From assembly GCF_051235805.1 (NCBI RefSeq), contig NZ_JBPNXV010000001.1, positions 1,612,001 to 1,676,000 of the forward strand: a stretch of DNA of 64,000 nucleotides, written 5' to 3'. A program made the translations under genes and the position numbers. Shown here in pieces: positions 59,350 to 64,000 of the stretch. Position 1 is the stretch's first letter; each line of letters begins with the position of its first letter. Source of the stretch: Pseudothermotoga_B sp051235805. Lineage in GTDB: Bacteria; Thermotogota; Thermotogae; Thermotogales; DSM-5069. The notes under the pieces are model-generated. The model did not search any database, was not told where the DNA came from, and saw nothing but the letters and a program-made list of their open reading frames with translations.

Positions 59350-59546
59350 CAACACCAATCTGGTTTGGCAGAAGTCCAAAAACTCTGTTTTATCTTTTGA
59401 TCAATACCGTTATGAGAATAGGAAAGCTCAGCATTTTTTCCATGAATTTGGAATCTACACAGAATTTTTAAAGGTTGAGTAACAACACAACAACCGATAT
59501 GGGTCTATAATGTGGTTTGCCTACCAAAGAAATCGAGGTGTGGGTT

Positions 59547-60038
59547 TTGACAATTCTCGGCATAGATCCTGGCTTTGGCATCTTGGGTTACGCCGTTCTG
59601 AGAGCAAGTGGAAATATCTTTGAATCTCTTTGTCACGGAACGTTGCAGACCAAGAAAGAGGAAAAGATTTCACTGAGGCTGAAATTTCTATATGAAAAAC
59701 TCATCGAGTTGGTAGATCGATTCAGTCCAGAGGAGATTGCCATGGAGAAGTTGTTTTTTTCTCGAAATGTCACGACAGCGATCTCCGTCGGAGAGGCAAG
59801 AGGAATTGTCTTGCTCGTTGCCGCTCAAAAGGGCTTAGAGATTCATGAATACGCTCCACACGAAGTGAAAAAGGCTGTCACTGGGAGTGGCAGAGCTACG
59901 AAGAGAGAGGTCCAGAACTGGATGAAGATCTTGTTGAACTTGTCGGAGATTCCCAAACCCGATGATGCTGCTGATGCTCTGGCAATCGCCTATTGTCATG
60001 CAGTTACGAGGAACTTCGTACGGAGGTTCAAAGAATGA
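59547..60038 (+). CDS. ruvC: Crossover junction endodeoxyribonuclease RuvC
   Basis: 163 aa from TTG 59547 (MTILGIDPGFG), 6 nt after GAGGTG; the frame opens ten codons earlier but that lead is not family-like. Catalytic acids: Asp in GIDPG, Glu in IAMEKLFF, the Asp pair in PKPDDAADALAIAYCH. Resolves Holliday junctions. ATGA overlap with polC. Confidence 0.94.
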   Translation: MTILGIDPGFGILGYAVLRASGNIFESLCHGTLQTKKEEKISLRLKFLYEKLIELVDRFSPEEIAMEKLFFSRNVTTAISVGEARGIVLLVAAQKGLEIHEYAPHEVKKAVTGSGRATKREVQNWMKILLNLSEIPKPDDAADALAIAYCHAVTRNFVRRFKE

Positions 60039-63000
60039 AAAGGGTCAGCCTTGAAGATCTGAACGTAAACCTCAGCGATATTCTCGGTAAGATGGGTTTT
60101 GAAATCTCTTGTGACTGTGTTGTTCGATCGGTTTCTTTCGACTGCATTACTAACACCTTGGTGATGACAACAGACAAACCAATCGAGATCTCTAAGGAGC
60201 TTAAAACTGCATTAGAGGAGTTCTTCGAAGTCTCCGTAACCTTTCAGCATACCGCTTCACTGAGAAATCACATTGATATCGAATTGCTGAGAAAAGAGCT
60301 GAACGGAGCCTTTCCTTATGTTCAGTCTGCAACAGTTCAGGAGGACAAAGTTGTACTAAAGGTATCCGGCGAGTTCGGTAAAGACAGAGTCAACAGCAAG
60401 ATGGGGCAAGTGAAAAGGGTTGTGAACGATTTGCTCGGTAAGGATTTGCAAATACAAATAGAGGTTGAGGAACCAAAGATTGTTTTGGAAGAACCAAAGA
60501 TTGAAGTGAAGAAGCAAGAACACAAGAGAGTAACAAAAAAGACGGAACATTTCTGTACACCATCTAATCTGCCGGAGAGTTCTGAAAACACTAAAGTCGT
60601 AGGTCAGATATTCAAGATGGAACTGAGAGAAGGAAAGAAGAGGTTTTTGAGTCTGTACTTGACCGACAAGAAAGATTCACTCACTTGTCTGGCGTTCAAC
60701 AGCGTAGTCGATGAAGTTCTTCAGAATTTCCAGGAAAAAGATTGGGCTCTCTTCGAAGGTGCGCTGAGGTATGATGAATCTGGAGAACCTGTCCTACACA
60801 TCAAGAAATTCCAGAAGATGGAGCCTATGATTCGTGTTGATAACTGTACAGAAAAGCGAGTTGAGTTGCACGCTCACTCGAAACTCAGTGACTTAGACAG
60901 CGTTCTCGATATAGAAGATTATGTTCAAAGGGCTGCATCTTGGGGCTGGAAAGCCATTGCGCTGACCGATCACGGTGTGGTTCAAGGAATACCATATTTC
61001 TACGAAACCTGTAAGAAGACGGGTATTAAAGCCATATTTGGTCTGGAAGCATATATTGTAAACGATTCAGAACCAATAGTACTCGGCATCGATCATGATA
61101 TCAACTTGAACACAAAGAGGTTTGTTGTTCTCGACATCGAGACCACAGGGCTTCACCCGATGTTCTCAGAGATAATCGAAATAGGCGCTGTAGCGATCGA
61201 AAACGGACAGATAACTGAGAGTTTCCAAAGCCTCGTAAAACCAAGAGAAAAACTCAATGTTTTCACCGTTCAGTTCACAAAGATAACCGATGAGATGTTA
61301 AGAGACAAACCCCCAATAGAAGAGGTTCTGCCAAAGTTCATCGAATTCTGCAGAGATAGCGTCTTAGTCGCACACAATGCGAACTTCGACTACAGATTTC
61401 TCCGGCATTGGATCGACAAAGTAATGAAACTCAGTTGGAAGTTGCCTGTTGTGGATACACTCGCACTCGCAAAGAGACTCTTGAGATTGGCAAATTACAA
61501 CCTCGAAAAACTCGCAAATCACTTCAAGATTGGTCCGTTCTCACACCACAGAGCTCTCGAAGATGCAAAGGTCACGGCGCAGATCTTCCTCGAGTTGTTA
61601 AAGATCGCCGCAGATAAGAATGTCAACAGCTTCAAGGAAATAGAGACGTTCCATAAAGACTCAATCCTCAGACAGTCGAAGCCTTTTCATGCCACTTTGC
61701 TCGTCCAAAACAAAGACGGACTGAAGAACCTGTACAAACTCGTGTCAAACGCTCATGTGAAGTATTTCCACAACGTTCCACGAATTCCAAAGAGTGATCT
61801 GCAGTCACTGAGAAATGGACTTTTAATTGGTAGCGGTTGTGTTGGTGGTGAATTGATCCAAGAGATCCTCGGTGGTGCCAATGAAAGTGAAATAGAAGAA
61901 AAAATGGCATTCTACGATTTCGTTGAGATCATGCCTCTTGATCTTCTACCGATCAACAACGACCTTGGTTTGAGCCGACAAAAACTCAAGGAGATCTATG
62001 TGAAACTCTATCAACTTTGTGAAAGGATAAACATTCCAGTTGTTATGACAGGCGACGTACATTTCCTCGATCCAGAAGACGAGAAAATAAGGGCAGTTCT
62101 TCAGGCTCCTCAACAAGACTACATACCAGAACAACCAGCAGCGTACTTGAGAACAACAGAGGAGATGCTTCAAGCAGCACGAGAAATCTTCCAAGACGAT
62201 GAAAAAGCATTCAAGGTTGTTGTGGAATATCCCAATAGAATAGCCTCTGGCATAGAAGGGGTTGTACCGTTAGAGAAAAAACTTCACACTCCAAAGATAG
62301 AAGGTGCAGAGGACCAAGTAAGATCGATCGCAACACAAAGGGCACTTGAGTTATACGGTTTCCCATTACCAGAGATCGTCGAAAAGAGACTGCAGAAAGA
62401 GCTTGATGCGATAATCAACCATGGATATGCAGTTCTCTATCTCATCGCCAAGAAGATGGTCGACAAATCCTTGAGTGATGGTTACGTTGTAGGTTCTCGA
62501 GGATCTGTAGGATCTTCCTTCGTCGCCTTCCTGATGGGCATCACGGAGGTCAATCCACTACCACCACACTACTACTGTGCAAAATGCCACTACATAGAAT
62601 TTGTGCAGAACAACGGTTATGGCTCAGGGTATGATCTACCTTTCAAGGACTGCCCAAGTTGTGGAGAGCCACTCAACAGAAATGGGCAGGACATACCCTT
62701 TGAAACCTTCATGGGCTTCGAGGGAGATAAGGTCCCTGACATTGATTTGAATTTCTCAGGTGATTATCAAGACGAGGCACACAGGTTCATAGAAACACTG
62801 TTTGGTAAAGAACACGTATATCGTGCTGGAACGATAAACACGATAGCTTCAAGGACTGCCTATGGCTTTGTGAGGGCTTACGAAGAAAAATCTGCCAGAA
62901 AGGTGAGAAAAGCGGAAAGCGAGCGACTTGCAAATGCAATAACAGGTGTCAAGAGAACTACTGGCCAGCATCCAGGTGGTCTGATGATAATCCCAAAAGA

Positions 63001-64000
63001 GTACGAGGTTTATGACTTCACACCAATACAGTACCCTGCTAACACAAGAGAGGCGTTGGTTCTAACGACCCACTTTGACTACGAGTCCATTCACGATGAT
63101 CTTGTCAAGATAGATGCACTCGGTCATGATGATCCAACTTTTGTAAAGCTTCTAAAGGACTTAACGGGTATTGACCCAATGAAGATTCCTATGGACGATG
63201 AAGAAACTTTGGAGATTTTCTCAAGCCTTGAACCACTCGGCATAAGACCTGAAGAGATCGGCACAGATGTTGGCACCTTTGGAATTCCAGAGTTTGGTAC
63301 GCAATTCGTTCGGGGTATGCTGACCGAAACAAAGCCCAAAACCTTTGCAGAGCTTGTGAGAATCTCAGGACTGTCTCATGGAACCGACGTGTGGTTGAAC
63401 AACGCTCAAGAATGGATAAGGCAAAGAAAAGCGACTCTGTCTGATGTCATTGCCTGCCGCGACGACATAATGAATTATTTGATAAAAAAGGGTATGAATG
63501 CATCAAAGGCTTTCAAGATCATGGAGAATGTCAGGAAGGGCAAGGGTATTTCCGATGAGGATGAAAAGAACTTGAGAGAACTCAATGTCCCCGAGTGGTA
63601 TATCGAATCTTGTAAAAGAATCAAATATCTTTTCCCAAAGGCTCATGCAACGGCATATGTGAGCATGGCGTTCAGGATAGCATACTTTAAAGTACATCAT
63701 CCACTGGCTTTTTACTCTGCTTATTTCACTTTAAAAGGTGATGAGTTCGACATCGAGGCTGCACTCCAAGGACCAGAGATCGTGAGAAAAAAATTGGCAG
63801 AACTTTCGACGATCATCGACAAAGATGTGAGAGAAAAGGCAAGAGAAACCACCCTTGAATTGATGCTTGAGATGTTTTTGAGGGGCTACTCTTTCTTACC
63901 GGTGAACGTGAACAAATCGGACGCAAAGATCTTTTTGATAGAGAATGGCAAACTCAGAATACCCTTCAACAAATTACCAAATCTTGGTGACAGCGTCGCA
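60035..64000 (+). CDS. polC: DNA polymerase III PolC-type (partial, cut by right edge)
   Basis: 1322 codons to the window edge, no stop; the family is usually near 1370-1440 aa, so only the C-terminal end is missing. Order: N-terminal domain, OB fold (VGQIFKMELREGKKRFLSLYL, about 190), PHP domain (ELHAHSKLSD near 277, ALTDHGVV), inserted DEDD proofreading exonuclease (VVLDIETTGLHP near 364; HNANFDYRFL), PHP remainder, zinc Cys pairs near 847 and 870, and the polymerase site VPDIDLNFSGDYQ near 900. Main replicative polymerase of Firmicutes and Thermotogae. ATG overlaps the ruvC stop. Confidence 0.96.
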   Translation, partial: MKRVSLEDLNVNLSDILGKMGFEISCDCVVRSVSFDCITNTLVMTTDKPIEISKELKTALEEFFEVSVTFQHTASLRNHIDIELLRKELNGAFPYVQSATVQEDKVVLKVSGEFGKDRVNSKMGQVKRVVNDLLGKDLQIQIEVEEPKIVLEEPKIEVKKQEHKRVTKKTEHFCTPSNLPESSENTKVVGQIFKMELREGKKRFLSLYLTDKKDSLTCLAFNSVVDEVLQNFQEKDWALFEGALRYDESGEPVLHIKKFQKMEPMIRVDNCTEKRVELHAHSKLSDLDSVLDIEDYVQRAASWGWKAIALTDHGVVQGIPYFYETCKKTGIKAIFGLEAYIVNDSEPIVLGIDHDINLNTKRFVVLDIETTGLHPMFSEIIEIGAVAIENGQITESFQSLVKPREKLNVFTVQFTKITDEMLRDKPPIEEVLPKFIEFCRDSVLVAHNANFDYRFLRHWIDKVMKLSWKLPVVDTLALAKRLLRLANYNLEKLANHFKIGPFSHHRALEDAKVTAQIFLELLKIAADKNVNSFKEIETFHKDSILRQSKPFHATLLVQNKDGLKNLYKLVSNAHVKYFHNVPRIPKSDLQSLRNGLLIGSGCVGGELIQEILGGANESEIEEKMAFYDFVEIMPLDLLPINNDLGLSRQKLKEIYVKLYQLCERINIPVVMTGDVHFLDPEDEKIRAVLQAPQQDYIPEQPAAYLRTTEEMLQAAREIFQDDEKAFKVVVEYPNRIASGIEGVVPLEKKLHTPKIEGAEDQVRSIATQRALELYGFPLPEIVEKRLQKELDAIINHGYAVLYLIAKKMVDKSLSDGYVVGSRGSVGSSFVAFLMGITEVNPLPPHYYCAKCHYIEFVQNNGYGSGYDLPFKDCPSCGEPLNRNGQDIPFETFMGFEGDKVPDIDLNFSGDYQDEAHRFIETLFGKEHVYRAGTINTIASRTAYGFVRAYEEKSARKVRKAESERLANAITGVKRTTGQHPGGLMIIPKEYEVYDFTPIQYPANTREALVLTTHFDYESIHDDLVKIDALGHDDPTFVKLLKDLTGIDPMKIPMDDEETLEIFSSLEPLGIRPEEIGTDVGTFGIPEFGTQFVRGMLTETKPKTFAELVRISGLSHGTDVWLNNAQEWIRQRKATLSDVIACRDDIMNYLIKKGMNASKAFKIMENVRKGKGISDEDEKNLRELNVPEWYIESCKRIKYLFPKAHATAYVSMAFRIAYFKVHHPLAFYSAYFTLKGDEFDIEAALQGPEIVRKKLAELSTIIDKDVREKARETTLELMLEMFLRGYSFLPVNVNKSDAKIFLIENGKLRIPFNKLPNLGDSVA

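Noticed and set aside
1..64000. CRISPR array, insertion sequences, prophage or integration sites
   Set aside because: I saw no regularly spaced repeats, transposase or integrase genes, or terminal inverted repeats with target duplications.

Overview
The window reads as chromosome of a thermophilic, fermentative bacterium of the Thermotogales, most like a Pseudothermotoga. Supporting signs are many dense head-to-tail operons with overlapping start and stop codons, strong Shine-Dalgarno sites with frequent GTG/TTG starts, many sugar ABC transporters, an NfnAB transhydrogenase, an [FeFe]-hydrogenase, and TtuA, which makes the thermophile tRNA modification s2T54. The species call is an inference. 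The right edge cuts polC; the left edge cuts a sugar epimerase gene.

Layout. (1) 1-11938, minus strand: one long carbohydrate operon of at least 12 genes. It holds two complete ribose-type ABC importers (binding protein, double ATPase, permease) around three TIM-barrel sugar isomerases/epimerases, a Gfo/Idh/MocA dehydrogenase, a PIG-L/LmbE hydrolase and a LacI-type regulator. A promoter and a LacI-type operator lie at its head (12069-12127). (2) 12230-13621: CLC chloride/proton antiporter. (3) 13629-17107, minus: fabF-fabZ-fabK-fabD, type II fatty acid synthesis. (4) 17451-25901: membrane GAF-GGDEF diguanylate cyclase, an amidohydrolase, nfnAB, a membrane-anchored unknown with rodA, and ttuA. 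A 600-bp stretch without a convincing gene lies upstream of nfnA. (5) 25974-31836, plus: overlapping operon DUF2520 reductase-panB-sbcD-sbcC-HEAT protein. (6) 31826-38949: a second amidohydrolase, kamD-kamE (lysine 5,6-aminomutase), a DHH-CBS-tRNA nucleotidyltransferase fusion and a SAM hydrolase. (7) 39064-44283, plus: orphan oligopeptide-type binding protein, tRNA-Arg and tRNA-Lys, infC-rpmI-rplT, and a stand-alone [FeFe]-hydrogenase with a Rex-like site. (8) 44384-51531: a consensus promoter followed by a short terminated leader or small RNA, then two convergent maltose-type sugar importers, neither with an ATPase gene; one is led by a HAD phosphatase. (9) 51761-64000: acidic unknown protein, minD-minE-yjbQ, a PLP decarboxylase, a GAF (fRMsr-like) fusion, an Rrf2 regulator, a LysM/M23-like/3D lipoprotein, DUF2225, a cupin, ruvC and polC.

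The window is mainly about sugar uptake and breakdown feeding reductant disposal (Nfn, hydrogenase), with housekeeping genes for lipid, wall, division, tRNA and DNA repair work between. The most unusual signals are the two-transporter sugar operon with its hydrolase and epimerases, a stem-loop just after every operon-borne binding-protein gene, likely non-AUG/GUG/UUG starts for infC (AUA) and sbcC (AUC), and the promoter-leader-terminator unit at 44384-44492.
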